Assembly (NCBI GenBank): GCA_003586115.2
Contig: QVOM02000057.1
Coordinates: 7,602,054-7,666,053, forward strand
Reading direction: 5' to 3'
Origin: Salvator merianae
Lineage: Eukaryota > Chordata > Lepidosauria > Squamata > Teiidae
DNA length: 64,000 nucleotides
The notes under the pieces were generated by a model. The model did not search any database and was not told the origin of the DNA. It worked only from the letters and a program-made list of their open reading frames with translations. The translations under genes were made by a program, and so were the position numbers. This document shows, piece after piece, positions 49,513 to 59,870 of the stretch (its first letter is position 1; each line of letters opens with the position of its first letter).

Positions 49513-50074
49513 AAGGCCTCGTGTGAAAATGACAGGAGCCTCCACAGTCAGGCAGCTCAGGTACCCTCATGCCAGTGTCCATGGAGACCCTCTCCTTAGG
49601 AGAGGACCTGGCTTGCCGGCCAATGGAGCTGAGAATCGAACTTGTCTGGCGATCAACTGGCCAACTGTCCGCCTCCAGTCCAGGAATGGTGGCAATGTTT
49701 TGTGGGGCAGATATGGGGCTTTCTGCCATTGTTTGCTGACCTTCACCAGATGCGAAAGCATTTGTGTGTCATTGGGAGACGGGCAGAGTTCAACCCCTGT
49801 GGCCTGCATCTGGGCGCCAAAAGAGGAGGCAGGTTTCTGCAGTGAGGAGGACAGGGTATAGCACCTTCCTTCAGATCAGCATTTCATCCTCCTGAGAGGA
49901 GAAGGGAATGGCCCAGGAAGGCGTGGGGCCCGGTGCCCAGTCCAAGAATGAACAGTTGGCAAAGAGACACGGGGGGGGGTCATGGAATTCTATGGGATTT
50001 TTAGGTCTTGATTTATTCATTTCTCTTCTGTCCTTCTGGTTCACAAATTGCTGTTTGATTTGTTTTTTAACCAG

Positions 50075-50530
50075 AATTTTATTTATTAGGGATAAAAGAA
50101 GATAAGTTTGATGATGTTAATGTTCTAATGCAAAAGATGGTAACTGCAGCTAGAATTGTTTATGCACAAAAAATGGAAAGGAGATAAATTCCCCCGGTAT
50201 GTGACTGAGTGGTTAAAATGATGGACCTTGCTGAGTTGGATAAATTGACCAATTTACTGAGAAGCAAGACAGTTGATAAGTTTTCTAAAAACTGGAAACC
50301 CTTTATTGACTTTCTGCAAGAATTAGAAGAAGAATTTGTTACTGCTGGATTTGAAGAATAAAGAGAAAAGAAGACGGACCGGTAGAAGAAAAGAACCAAG
50401 AAAACAGGAAGGGCAAGAAACATGAAATCTGAAGAAGGATGTCAACCTGCAAATAATGTTAATGTATGAATTTTCCTTTGGGTTAAATGTATGTTTTATA
50501 TCTTTTAAATAAAATTTAAATTTAAAAAAT
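50075..50530 (+). mobile_element. L1 LINE 3' end
   Basis: Translation near 50101-50360 gives VTAARIVYAQKMERR, stop, then MMDLAELDKLTNLLRSKTVD and KFSKNWKPFIDFLQELEEEF before TAA, which is the C-terminus of L1 ORF2 in reptiles (ARI..A..WK and F...WKPFI.FL). It has two internal stops. The 3' UTR and a short A-rich tail end near 50530. Confidence 0.8.
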
Positions 50531-50559
50531 TGCTGCTTTTATTCTACGTGTGTTTTTAC

Positions 50560-50645
50560 TCTTGTTTCTCACATTTCTTGTATGCTACTTTGAGACTTCT
50601 TAAAAATGACAAGCACTATATAAATGTCATAAACAAACATATACA
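50560..50645. repeat. Dispersed-repeat tail
   Basis: The phrase ctactttgagacttcttaaa and acaagcactatataaatgtc is the end type of common amniote retroposons. The family is not certain. Confidence 0.35.
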
Positions 50646-50779
50646 AAATTTATAAGCATGAAGAAATTTCTATTACTATTTCCCTTAGAATAACTCTGGA
50701 CCAATGGAAGAACAAACGATGCTGCCTCAGCTCTGAGAGAATTCCATCCAAGCCTAAACATCAAAGGCAAAAACATGGC

Positions 50780-50893
50780 ATCTCTCTTTTTCTCCCTCCC
50801 TCTCTTTCTCTTTCTCTTCCACTCTCATTCTTTCTCCCTCCCTTTCTCTCTGTCCTTCTGTCTCTCTCCCTCTCTTTCTCCCTCTCTCCCTTT
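50780..50893. repeat. CT-rich pyrimidine tract upstream of HJV
   Basis: Over 100 bases of nearly pure pyrimidine on the plus strand, mostly CTCT, CCCT and TTCT words. It faces the GA tract at 50932-51206 as an inverted partner. Confidence 0.9.
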
Positions 50894-50931
50894 GTCCTGC
50901 CACTGAAGTCAATGGCCCTGTGGAGAGGAAG

Positions 50932-51206
50932 ACAGAGGGAGAAAGAGGCCGAGAAAGAGAGAGACAGAAAGAGTGCGAGAGAGAGAGAGAGAAAGAGGGA
51001 GGGAAAGAGAGAGAGAGGGGAAGAGTGTAGGAAAGTGAGAAGGAGAGAAAGGCAAATAGTGAGGGAGAGAAAGAGAGGGAGAGAGAAAAACAGCAAGGGA
51101 GAAGGGGAGAAAGAGGGAGAGAGACAATTAGAGGGGGAGAGAGAAAGAGGGAAAGGGAAAAAAGGAGAGAGAGAAAAAGAAAGAAAGGGAGGGAGCGGGA
51201 GCGGAG
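50932..51206. repeat. GA-rich purine tract upstream of HJV
   Basis: About 275 bases of GA, GAGAAA and GAGGGA words. With the CT tract it forms an inverted pair around a 38-base mixed spacer. Frames on either strand (Arg/Glu-rich or Ser/Leu/Phe-rich) are artefacts. Confidence 0.92.
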
Positions 51207-51381
51207 AGAACACGGGGGGCGGGGGCTGCTCATCCCGCCACCTTCTCCTTTTTCCCAGGCCTTGGGGATTCTTCTCCCCCCCAGGGAAGAGTTTGGTTTT
51301 TACGTGCAGATCCTTTGCTGCCCGGGGAGGCCTCAGGTTGAAGAGAAGGATGAAGACGACCAAGGAGACGCCAGGGCCTCT

Positions 51382-51415
51382 TTTATAAGACGCCCCCCCC
51401 CCCCAGTTTCACGTG
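51382..51415 (+). promoter_or_regulatory. Candidate HJV core promoter (TATA-like and E-box)
   Basis: TTTATAAG at about 51382-51389 is a TATA-like box and CACGTG at 51410-51415 is an E-box. Both lie in a GC-rich, CpG-rich stretch (51200-51560) some 290 bases before the HJV start codon. The order suits a start site near 51415, but nothing in the sequence proves it. Confidence 0.35.
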
Positions 51416-51600
51416 TGTTCCCGGAGCCAAATTTGCGTGCATTTCCTTTATGAATGGAAAGGGAGCCAGTTACGCGCAGCCACGCGTTCCGGCTTCTGGG
51501 ACGCCGGACGGGCAATCCGGGGCCCGGACGCGCATCCCGGACGGCGCCCCGTGGACCCCGTCAGTTCAGATGTTGCTGCTTTTCTTTCCTTTCCTTCCAG

Positions 51601-51775
51601 AGAAGCAGCTGTGACCGTGAGGGAAAGCAGGAAGGATCCGTTTGGGTGATCCAGCGACCTCCTCCGCTCTGGATGGATAGGAATGGTCAGAGCCACCCTC
51701 TTTGCCGCGCCCCGGCCGGCAGCCGCCGGTGGCTGATCGTGAAGACGCTGTTCCTCCTCGTGTTTTGCAGGCAAG
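51601..51775 (+). CDS. HJV: HJV first coding exon with 5' UTR part
   Basis: A pyrimidine-rich acceptor ending CCTTCCAG at 51600 suggests the exon starts at 51601 and that a non-coding exon lies upstream, as in human HJV. The start codon is ATG 51673 (MDRNGQS, matching human MGEPGQS in layout). The exon encodes the signal peptide and ends CAAG before GTGAGG at 51776. No strong upstream donor was identified. Confidence 0.8.
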
Positions 51776-54700
51776 GTGAGGAAGGGATTCTTATTTCCTT
51801 GTGCTCTTGGAGGCGCTGAAAAGACTCACCGGGACTCTGGCTGCTCTGCAATACGGAAGGCAGGCAGGCTCAAGATCTGCGCCCTTTCCCCTTTCGTTTC
51901 CGAAGTAAAGAAGGTCACACAAACTGAACTGAATAAAGTTTATCATGCAGATAAAAAGGAGATTCCAGAGAAGGCAGATTCAGGGATCTGCGGAGCATGT
52001 TCTATCCTTTCCCTTAAGAACCTTTGCACCAACAGGTGTTCAAAGTGCAAAAAAACCCACCTCTGTGGTGGCTCCCAGACGACTTGGAGGTGGGATTGTT
52101 CACACACCAGTCTGCCCCTCCCCCCTCATGAACAATTCTGTGCCGGAAAAGGTGGATTAGAGAAGGCTTGTGGACACGAGGGCCACACATGGTCTCTATG
52201 AGGCGCCCCCCAGGCGCCCCTTTCCTCATGTCTGAACTGATTTAGGCAGCACTGTCTGCTCACTATTAGACCAAAACCAAACCCTTTGGGGTGCCTTAAG
52301 GGCCCATCTACACCTAAATTTTAATCCAGCTTCCATGCACCTGGAGAGCAATGGAACCCCTCGGCAAAGTGATGAGCTGTTTTCTTTGTCCATTATAGAA
52401 CCCAAAGGTGGATCTTCTGGGTTAGATAGTGTGGAAGGAGAACAGCCTATCACTTTGGTGATGGGTTCTCTCACTCTGAACTGAAGGTGGACTGAGGCTA
52501 GATTAAGCAGCTATGTGTAGATGGCCCCTCAGTCAAGTGAGGATGATTTCAAGGGAAAAGAAGCTGCCAGATCTGTTATTTTTTTTCCTTTAATAAATAT
52601 ACTTTACTTATTGGTTATAATATCAATACAAACCAATAATCCATAACATTTCCTACATTTCAACAAATTCAGTCAACTGTGGACTCCCCGCCCTAGCCCT
52701 GGACAGCTGAAAACATCTGTTCAATTTAAACGGACAACCATTTATTAATATTTAATACTTCAGTCCTCAATGAATTTGGTGCTTCCGGTCTGCCTATATA
52801 TTCCAGAAGACCTTTCCAATCCTCACTGACTTTAATTGAACCCTCTATTCCCATCTATTTAAGACGGTATGGCCTGGAAAGGTCAAATTTATGCTGGGCC
52901 AGTCCCCTTACCAGAAGCAGTGATCCTTTCTCGGTTTCCCTCTCTAACAGTTTTTTCCCAGTGTCGGATCCTGCGCTGCAATTCCGAATACGTGGCCTCC
53001 ACGCTCAACCTGCAGGGCCCCCACAGGAACGCCGCCTACTGCAACGCCCTGCGCTCCTATTCCCGGTGCACCAGGCGGACGGCCCGCGCCTGCCGCGGGA
53101 ACCTCGCCTACCACTCGGCCGTCCACGGCATCGACGACCTGATGACGCAGTTCGGCTGCTCCAAGGAAGGCCCCACCTCCCCCCCACGGCCGATGCCCCC
53201 CAGGCCAGGCCACCCAAATCCGAGCTCCCCGGAGATCTGTGACTACGAGAAAAGCTTCGCCCGCAAGCACGGGAGGGCCCCTGCGTACCAGCACTGCGCC
53301 ACGTTCGGGGACCCCCACGTGCGGACCTTCGGGGATGAATTTCACACCTGCCGGGTGGAGGGTTCGTGGCCCCTCCTGGACAACAACTACCTGTTTGCCC
53401 AGGCCACCAGTTATCCGGTCGCAGTCGGGTCAAATGCAACAGCCACTAGCAAGGTATGCTTCTTCTCTGCGGCATTTGTGGACTGGGCAGAGCCTGTTCC
53501 CTTTACTTGACCGGGGAAGAACCTCCAGGAGGCCCGTGGGTTCCGAGAGTCAGCGATAAGAGGCGCCCCCAGCTAAAATAATTCATTGGACGATGACGCA
53601 GAACCTGGTGGGACAGAGCACATGCAGGGGTGGGGTGGGGAAGACACCAGAAAGCAGGCTCAGCCCAGGATAGAGTAACACAAGATGCTTTATTCAGAAA
53701 ATGACGCCAGGATCAAAGATGAACAGGTTAATAAGACACATCCATTTCCTATTGCAAATCTGCAGACGGGGTTTTCGCTTCATGTCAAGTCTGGGCCTAG
53801 GGCCTTCTCAGAATTAGGAACGCATTGCAGGTGGGTATTAGGCAAAGGATAAAATGCTCTTGTGTGTCAGACGGGGGCAAAGGGGGTGATTTTGTTCCTG
53901 CCGGTAAATAATCAAACCACGCTTTTATGGAAAAGCCGCTGCAAATAGTCACCCTCCAGGGGAAATGGCATTCCCAGGTCACTCCTGGACTTCCACACAC
54001 CACGCCTAAATTTGTAGAAAGGAGCCAAGGAGACGCATAAAAGCAAAAGAAAGAAAAAACATGCAAAAGGACAGATTTAGCAGGGTGGAAAGAAAGTGAG
54101 AAATGGGGCATAGAGAAATGGTACGGCTGCATTATCGATTCACAGTGGATTTCTTGATGGGCAAGAAGAATGAAAGGCAATGGATAGAAGGATAAATATA
54201 TCAGGATTGAGGAAATGGGAAATAAAATCGCAGTATGGAGAATCAAATGTGGGGAACACGTTCTTTCTAGAGAGCATCAAGAAAATCTTCCACTGAAATT
54301 CAGAAAACTATTACAGAATTGCTTCCGGGAGGGGAGGGAGTTGCGATATATTTGGATAGATGTATGTATGGAAAATGGAAAGCATGTATATGATGGTACC
54401 ATTAAAAATAATTTTTTTTTTAATTTTTTTTTTTAAAAAAAGAACAGATTTGTGAGACACCCACTGTAATGGCCAGTACTCGGCTGCAATGGCCACTTCC
54501 TGCAGCATCCCAGACGAACGCTTTCCTCCTTACTTGCAGCCCACGGGTAGGGAGGGGCGGCTTCAAAGCGGACAAAATGCTCGGGTTCCAAGGGAGGGCT
54601 GACATGGCTCATTTCCCCTCTCTTTTCAGCTCACAATTATATTTAAGAACATGAAGGACTGCATTGATCAGAAGGTTTACAAGGCAGAGATTGGCAACCT

Positions 54701-55253
54701 TCCCGCCGCGTTTGAGGACGGCTCTGTGAACGGAGGAGAAAGGCCCGGAGGAAGCAGCCTGGGCATCCATGAACGCAGCCCCGGGCGGCACGTGGAGATC
54801 CGGGCAGCCTACATTGGCACCACCATTGCTGTGCGCCAGGCAGGAAAGCAGCTTTCTTTCTCCATCCAGGCAGCCGAGGACGTGGTCCGTTCCTTCACGG
54901 ATGAACAGGACCTTCAGCTGTGCGTCGGAGGCTGTCCGCCTAGCCAGCGCATCTCTCGAAACGAGTGCTGCTGGGGTGATGGTGGTGTCACCACTGAGAA
55001 GGCCCAGCGGCTGTGTAAGGAGAAACTGCCTGTGGAGGATGTCTACTTTGAGTCCTGTGTCTTCGACGTTGTCGCATCGGGTGACATCAATTTCACACTT
55101 GCGGCCCATGGGGCTTTGGAAGATGCCAGAGTATTCCATCCAGATGCCAGGAAGCTGCACATCTTCCAGACTTCAGATGCACAGTCCTGGCCCAAAGCAT
55201 CACTCCTCCTTGGCATCATGTTGGCTTTTTCTCTTTCTCAACTGAACTTTTAA
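51673..55253 (+). CDS. HJV: Hemojuvelin (RGM family GPI-anchored BMP co-receptor), complete, exons 51673-51775, 52951-53453, 54630-55253
   Basis: HJV is a cell-surface BMP co-receptor that drives hepcidin transcription through SMAD1/5/8. The joined exons encode 409 residues (human about 426). In order: signal peptide with core [15 protein letters not shown]-domain from [11 protein letters not shown] with [17 protein letters not shown] and [10 protein letters not shown]; partial vWD domain with the self-cleavage site FGDPHVRTF and [10 protein letters not shown]; then [41 protein letters not shown] text ([15 protein letters not shown]) and [16 protein letters not shown]-terminal hydrophobic GPI signal. 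It groups with HJV, not RGMA/RGMB, by [18 protein letters not shown] and [12 protein letters not shown]-glycosylation sites NATA and NFTL remain; the human NCS site is GCS. The human RGD reads RGN and the RNRR furin site is absent, replaced by a stretch with two cysteines. All three exons join in frame with GT-AG introns. Confidence 0.95.
52035..52233 (+). mobile_element. Harbinger-like MITE, copy 3 (in HJV intron 1)
   Basis: It shares cttggaggtgggattgttca, cacaccagtctgcccctccc and tctatgaggcgcc with the copy at 16099-16295, in the same orientation, and ends tcctcatgtctgaactgatt before TTAGG-like text. The left end is decayed, so the 3-bp duplication cannot be read there. It adds about 200 bases to the intron. 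Confidence 0.75.
52299..52532. mobile_element. Fold-back DNA element (in HJV intron 1)
   Basis: Ends AGGGCCCATCTACACCTAA and, on the other strand, AGGGGCCATCTACACATAG form an inverted pair, with AATCCAGC/GCTAGATT just inside. A target duplication was not found. It is a separate family from its Harbinger-like neighbour. Confidence 0.6.
52951..53453 (+). CDS. HJV: HJV middle coding exon
   Basis: The acceptor is CTCTCTAACAG ending at 52950. Only this AG, and not the one ten bases further on (TTTTTTCCCAG), keeps frame with the previous exon and gives [13 protein letters not shown], parallel to human CGHAHSQCKILRC. The exon ends with ACT AGC AAG before GTATGC. Confidence 0.92.
53454..54629 (+). 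other. HJV intron 2
   Basis: GT-AG intron of 1.2 kb. The part 54150-54440 ends in two runs of T with A runs between them and reads like a retroposon tail. No other feature is recognised. Confidence 0.85.
54630..55253 (+). CDS. HJV: HJV terminal coding exon
   Basis: The acceptor TCTCTTTTCAG ends at 54629 and the exon opens in phase 0 with LTIIFKNM, the same boundary as in human HJV. It carries the second half of the vWD domain, the C-terminal cysteine pair region and the GPI signal ending SLSQLNF, then TAA at 55251-55253. Confidence 0.95.
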   Translation, partial: LTIIFKNMKDCIDQKVYKAEIGNLPAAFEDGSVNGGERPGGSSLGIHERSPGRHVEIRAAYIGTTIAVRQAGKQLSFSIQAAEDVVRSFTDEQDLQLCVGGCPPSQRISRNECCWGDGGVTTEKAQRLCKEKLPVEDVYFESCVFDVVASGDINFTLAAHGALEDARVFHPDARKLHIFQTSDAQSWPKASLLLGIMLAFSLSQLNF

Positions 55254-55519
55254 AAGTCTCTGGGAATGGGCAGGTACTAGTTTGTGGTGCCAGCAGAAGA
55301 GGGAGGAAAATGACATTTATCTCCAGAGGAAGGGAGCGAGTCATTGATCTAGGATTGCTAAAATTCTCTAGATTTGGAGGCAAAAGAGTGCAAGATGGCT
55401 GTGAACCAGTAAAATCCAGGGATAGCCTCAGACTAAAATAGAAGACTAGAACCATGTAGGGTCATCCAACTGTGCTGAATCTTTGGGTACAATCATACTA
55501 GAGATTTTTAAAACTGCCT

Positions 55520-55525
55520 GAATAA
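55520..55525 (+). terminator. Candidate HJV polyadenylation signal
   Basis: AATAAA 267 bases after the HJV stop codon, the first good hexamer downstream. It would give a 3' UTR of about 285 bases. Confidence 0.5.
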
Positions 55526-56667
55526 AATGAGTGAATAATTCCTAGGTGCACGGAAGAAAGCCTTCCAAACACATGTATTCATATATTCAGCTAAAAACTT
55601 ACCCAAAGTGCAGCCTATTCGCTTCAACAGGCAACCTACCATGTCTGCAAAGGATGCTGCTCACTGATTGGCTACTGGGTACAAAATCACCGCCCCTTTG
55701 CTGAAGCAGTTTCCTCTTGCTTAACTCCTTAACTGCCAGGTTTTTTTGTTTGCTAACACAAACAAGAAACAAGAGTTTCTAAGAATGAAACGTAAGTCTT
55801 TCTCTCCCTAAGAAGTCTAGTGTGCTTTTAAGTACATTTTAAAAGAAGGCAGGATTTTTTAAATTGCAGTTTCAGTTTCCTTTGATCTGCTTAATTGAGT
55901 TCAAAAGGAAACTCGTCCTGGTGCTGGCAAGAGTTTGCCGGTGCCCCGCCCCGAGTGACTGATTATCTGACGGGTTCCTCTGGGCCTTATTGGTCACTCT
56001 GCTGTAACAGGCAATTCAAGGCTATGATTGGTAGAGGTGCTCCCTGCTCAGAGTAAGGCGACCCGAGAGTTATTTTCTCCCAGGTGTTGAAGGGGCATAT
56101 AATTACAGGCTTGGAGGCAGGGTAAGGTGAATTTTTTTATTTCCAGTTTGACCCTCCCCCCAAGGTCAAATTTGCCCAGAGGGCGACTGAAATAGCTAGT
56201 CTGAACACACCCTTTGAAGATTCAGGACTAAGCAAAGGGAAGATTTGTCTGCATGGTGCAGAGTAAATGATAGAACTTGCTAAGGAAATGTGTCTGTATG
56301 GAGCAGGATGCTGTTGACCATCCTTGGAACCAAAGGTGTGCTGACCGTGCACTTCTCTTGACCAGGACACAGACGTAGTTTGCCAGATCTCCTTTCAGGG
56401 CTCGTACCTGTGTCCCTCTGACTCCCTGGCAGTTGCTCTACTATTGAGTTAGAGCTGGAGATAAGATGAACCCACACGGCAAGTCGCTCTTAGCCACCAT
56501 GGCTGTGTGCTACGTATCGTACCAAAAGTAGCCGAATTCCAAAGTCGAGAGGCTGGAGAGAATACGGTAACAGAGCCCTTTTCTTTTTCTGCCCATTGTG
56601 TGGACTTCTCATGAGTCCGTCCAGTGAGAAGGTGCTTCACGGTCCTCCACTCCCACAGTGCACTTCT

Positions 56668-56810
56668 CAGTGGCGACCCGTGCGCATGAGCGCAGCCAGA
56701 AGCCCCTCCTCCTGCTGAAAACTGGTCCATGAGCTTCCATTGAGGTTCACAAGGTGACTTGCTGCAGGGGACGGGATTCTGGTTGTGCTCACCCGCACTG
56801 GCAGCCAGTG
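56668..56810. mobile_element. Fold-back MITE, family B, copy 2
   Basis: Left end CAGTGGCGACCCGTGCGC, right end on the other strand CACTGGCTGCCAGTGCGGG. The shared core is gcagccagaagcccctcct and attctggttgtgctcaccc, as at 42994-43092. The CAGTGGCG start is again hAT-like. The flanking 8-mers (gcacttct and acactgcc) do not match. Confidence 0.65.
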
Positions 56811-58149
56811 ACACTGCCAACATTCTTGGCAATGCAAACGTTCTGTGTTTTTAAGTTTTCAGGCTAGCGAAAGGCACCATGGGCCATCTGTTTGCCAGCT
56901 GTGCTTTAAGTTCCCTAAAGACAATAAAAAATGGACAAACCCACCAGACTCCAATTGCCGCTAACTGAACCAGTAGGTCCAGTTTGTTCCAATTGCTGAA
57001 TCACTTTCTGGTTCTTTTTCAAAGTCAGCCTCTATTTACAGGTGCATTTTGTGCAGAATTTCTCCCATGGAAGGCACTTTTAAAATGATATTTCAGTAAC
57101 GTTCATACTCTTCTGACAGTTTTTGTTAAAGCAGAGATGTTTGCAGATGGATTTTGTAATTAAAGAACTGCACTGCAGAACTTGGTGATGTCGCATTTCT
57201 AAGCATACCTGTATTTCCACTTGGATATTGCTTTGAAAAGTTGTTTTTTTTTTTAAAGAAATGCACAACTGTCTCTCTTTGAACCCAGTGTAGCCTGCTT
57301 GAGAAAATCCTCCCTGAAAGTTTTTCCTTCAGGTTCATTTTGCCACAGTGCTTCCAGGGGAATGTACCAGAAAATGCCGTTCTTCGTTGTGGGCGAGACA
57401 AGGACCCTGGAAGGCTGCAGTCGGAAGGCAAATGGAAATACAATTTGGTCAAAGTGATGGAAAGATGTTAACAAGCCACTTCCCAAACAGAACTGATCTG
57501 GAAGCTGTGCTGGACACAAATCATGCTTGCAGAAAAACCTTCCCAGGAGGCCCTCTGCTGTGGGCAAGCAGGGCAACGTGGCCAGAGCTGGCAAAAGTTC
57601 CTTGGATGTGGAGCCCCAGTTCTCACTTCCGAAATCCTCTGGGGACTCCAACAGAAACATTTTCAAACTCCAAGCCCAGCAGGCGACGCCCTTCTGAGTT
57701 CTGAGTCCTTGAAGGCGGGCATTTGGTCGACAAAATTGCCAACCCTACCCCCCCTCCAGAGACGAGTTTCTTCCACCTGGGAATTCTCTCACTCTGCCAC
57801 AGTTGCCAGCAGTGAAAGGGTTAAAGGCAGCCCGGGTGTGTCGCAGGGACCCTGGAAGAGGAGTCTGCTCTGAGAAGCGTGAGAGAAGTCTGAATGCCAT
57901 GCAAGCCGCAGGCCGGTTGCGCTCAAAATAGCTCCAGCCTCACCACCAGGCTTTGCCTCCGTTGCCCCCAAGGACGGCTTCTGAATAGCCTCTCCGCTGG
58001 TTTGCTTAATCCACCACCGTTCGGCATTAATGTCCATCTATTTTTGAAGCTCTCGCTTCCCGTCATCTGTTTCTCATTTAACAGGCTGCCTTGCAACAGG
58101 TGAGGCTAAAAATAGTTCCTCTTGCAGCAGGACCGCTAAACTTCGCCTT

Positions 58150-58264
58150 TCCAGATGTTCCCGCCTGCACTGCAGCTCCCAGCTGAACTGCAACACCCAA
58201 CATTACGTGCCAGCCCTGCTGAATGGAATGCTAGCAGCTGTAGTTTAGAAACATCTGGAGGGCA
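58150..58264. repeat. Fold-back dispersed repeat with ACATCTGGAGGG end
   Basis: CCAGATGTT...CTGCAGCTCCCA at the left and AGCTGTAGTTTAGAAACATC plus TGGAGGG at the right form a loose inverted pair. This 'acatctggaggg' repeat is very common in sauropsid genomes. The copy is old. Confidence 0.5.
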
Positions 58265-58564
58265 GCAACACGTGAGCACCCTGCCTCCACGGGGCCTCCT
58301 TTTTCACTTGCAAAATCGAACCCATGAAGAAGGTGGAAAGGAAAGGAGCCTTGAGCCTTCTTTTGGGAGGAGGTCCCACAGTGGTCGGTCTCTCGCTTGT
58401 GTGTCCCTCTCCAGTCACCCACGTCCAGGGCAGGAAATCCTGCACGGGCACAAGGGAGATTGCTGGGCTGCAGAGCCAAAAGACACCCTTGAGAGGGCAA
58501 GGGAAGGTAAAACTCCTTACGCAGGCCCAAGGGATGTACTGTGAGAACTCCTGGTTTCATCAAA

Positions 58565-58940
58565 GGTTAGTAATATTGCACCCTGACCTCTGTGCTCTCT
58601 CTCCTTTTTCTAATGGGAGTGTCACCCAGAGGGTCATCCGTCTATGGAACGTACTACCAGAAGTGGTAGGTAGCTTTAAGAAAGGGTTGGGCAAATTCAT
58701 GGAGGACAGGTGTATCCATGGCTACTAGAATGGATGCCCAGGTACCACCTCCAGGTTGGAGAGACAGGCAGGAGGCCTCTAAAGGCCATTTGCAGGGAGT
58801 CCAGAGGGTTTTGCCTTCATCTTCTGCTTGAGATGCCCAGAAGCAATTGGTGGGCCACTGGGTGAGACAGGATGCTGGACTAGATGGGCTGTGGCCTGAT
58901 CCTGCAAGGCTCCCCTTATGCTCTTATGTTCTCATTCTAT
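58565..58940 (+). mobile_element. CR1/L3-type LINE 3' end
   Basis: The order tctatggaacgtactaccag, gggttgggcaaattcatgga, ccatggctactag, ggatgctggactagatgggc and tggcctgatcctgcaaggct is the standard 3' end of squamate CR1/L3 LINEs. It ends 'cttatgctcttatgttct' without a poly(A) tail, as expected for CR1. Confidence 0.8.
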
Positions 58941-59564
58941 GCAAGTGAAGTGGTTTTGTGTGATTTGTTTTGTCTTTAGATTTTGTATCTGGTGAATTGT
59001 CTTAAGGTTTCCAGAAAGATGATGATGGTGATGGAAATCCAGGTTTGTTTCGAAAGACTTAACGGGGCAGCATAAAGGTCTCCAGAATTCATCCTACGCT
59101 GAGGTCACTGCAAAGGACTCAGGCAGAGCAGAAATGTGCACCCAACCGGCCTGGTGCTCGCCTTTTGAACAACCATTTCCATGGTGAAAGAATGAATCCC
59201 CTGCAGATTTCTCAAGTACAGCAGGGCCACGTGTAATGCAAAGGTTTCATTCTGGCAAGTCCAGGCTGAAGGCAAAACTCATGGTAAGTGAGTAGTAAAC
59301 CTTTAATGTTAGGGAAAATGCATTAAAGTGAAACAGGATTACTTAATACCACTTAATACTGTGACAAGGTCTCAATTAGTAACTTGTGTTATACTGAAAC
59401 TGTGCAAATGGAATTTGCTTAAAACAGGGCCTTCATGTTTTGATAATTTTGGGATTCTTATTCAGAGCTCCCCACTGCAGCTCCCTCAGTCTCCAGCAGA
59501 TGGCAGTAGGGCATCAAAGAGTGTGAGCTACAGCAGCCCTCATATATTTATTTGCATTAATTTC

Positions 59565-59870
59565 TAGGACATGCATGAATCAAATTCGCATTTTCATTTC
59601 GCCATTAAAACAAAAACCCATTTGTTTTATCATCAAACCATTTAACTGAAAAACCAGTTTTTTGCATTCGTTTTTCACACTTTTCGGCAAAAAAATACTG
59701 GTTTTTTCCATTGAAAAAAAAGCTCTTTTCATAGGCAAAAACATGGAAAACTGGTTCGATTCCATTGAAGTTTTAGAAATGCAAAAAACTGAATTTTCAT
59801 TCTGATGCAAATAGTCACGAAATATTCAATCAAGTTTGCGAATGTGAATTGAATTTTGCGCATCTCTATG
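59565..59870. repeat. AT-rich repeat with GCGCATCTCTA end
   Basis: It starts near acatgcatgaatcaaattcg and ends gaattttgcgcatctctatg. It resembles 7819-8235 in composition and right end. Class unknown. Confidence 0.4.

Larger units (their letters stand above)
51776..52950 (+). other. HJV intron 1
   Basis: GT-AG intron of 1.2 kb. It holds a Harbinger-like MITE (52035-52233) and a second fold-back (52299-52532), followed by AT-rich sequence near 52580-52770 of likely LINE origin. Confidence 0.88.

Noticed and set aside
50754..51388. Ser/Leu/Phe-rich and Arg/Glu-rich frames of 150-200 residues
   Set aside because: They are translations of the CT and GA tracts upstream of HJV.
52961..52966. Alternative HJV acceptor at TTTTTTCCCAG
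   Set aside because: Joining there to the exon ending at 51775 puts the RGM domain out of frame; the AG at 52949-52950 keeps it in frame.
51673..55253. Identification of the RGM gene as RGMA or RGMB
   Set aside because: The NATATSK junction, [12 protein letters not shown] and the short spacer before LPVEDVYF fit HJV; RGMA has a longer insert there.
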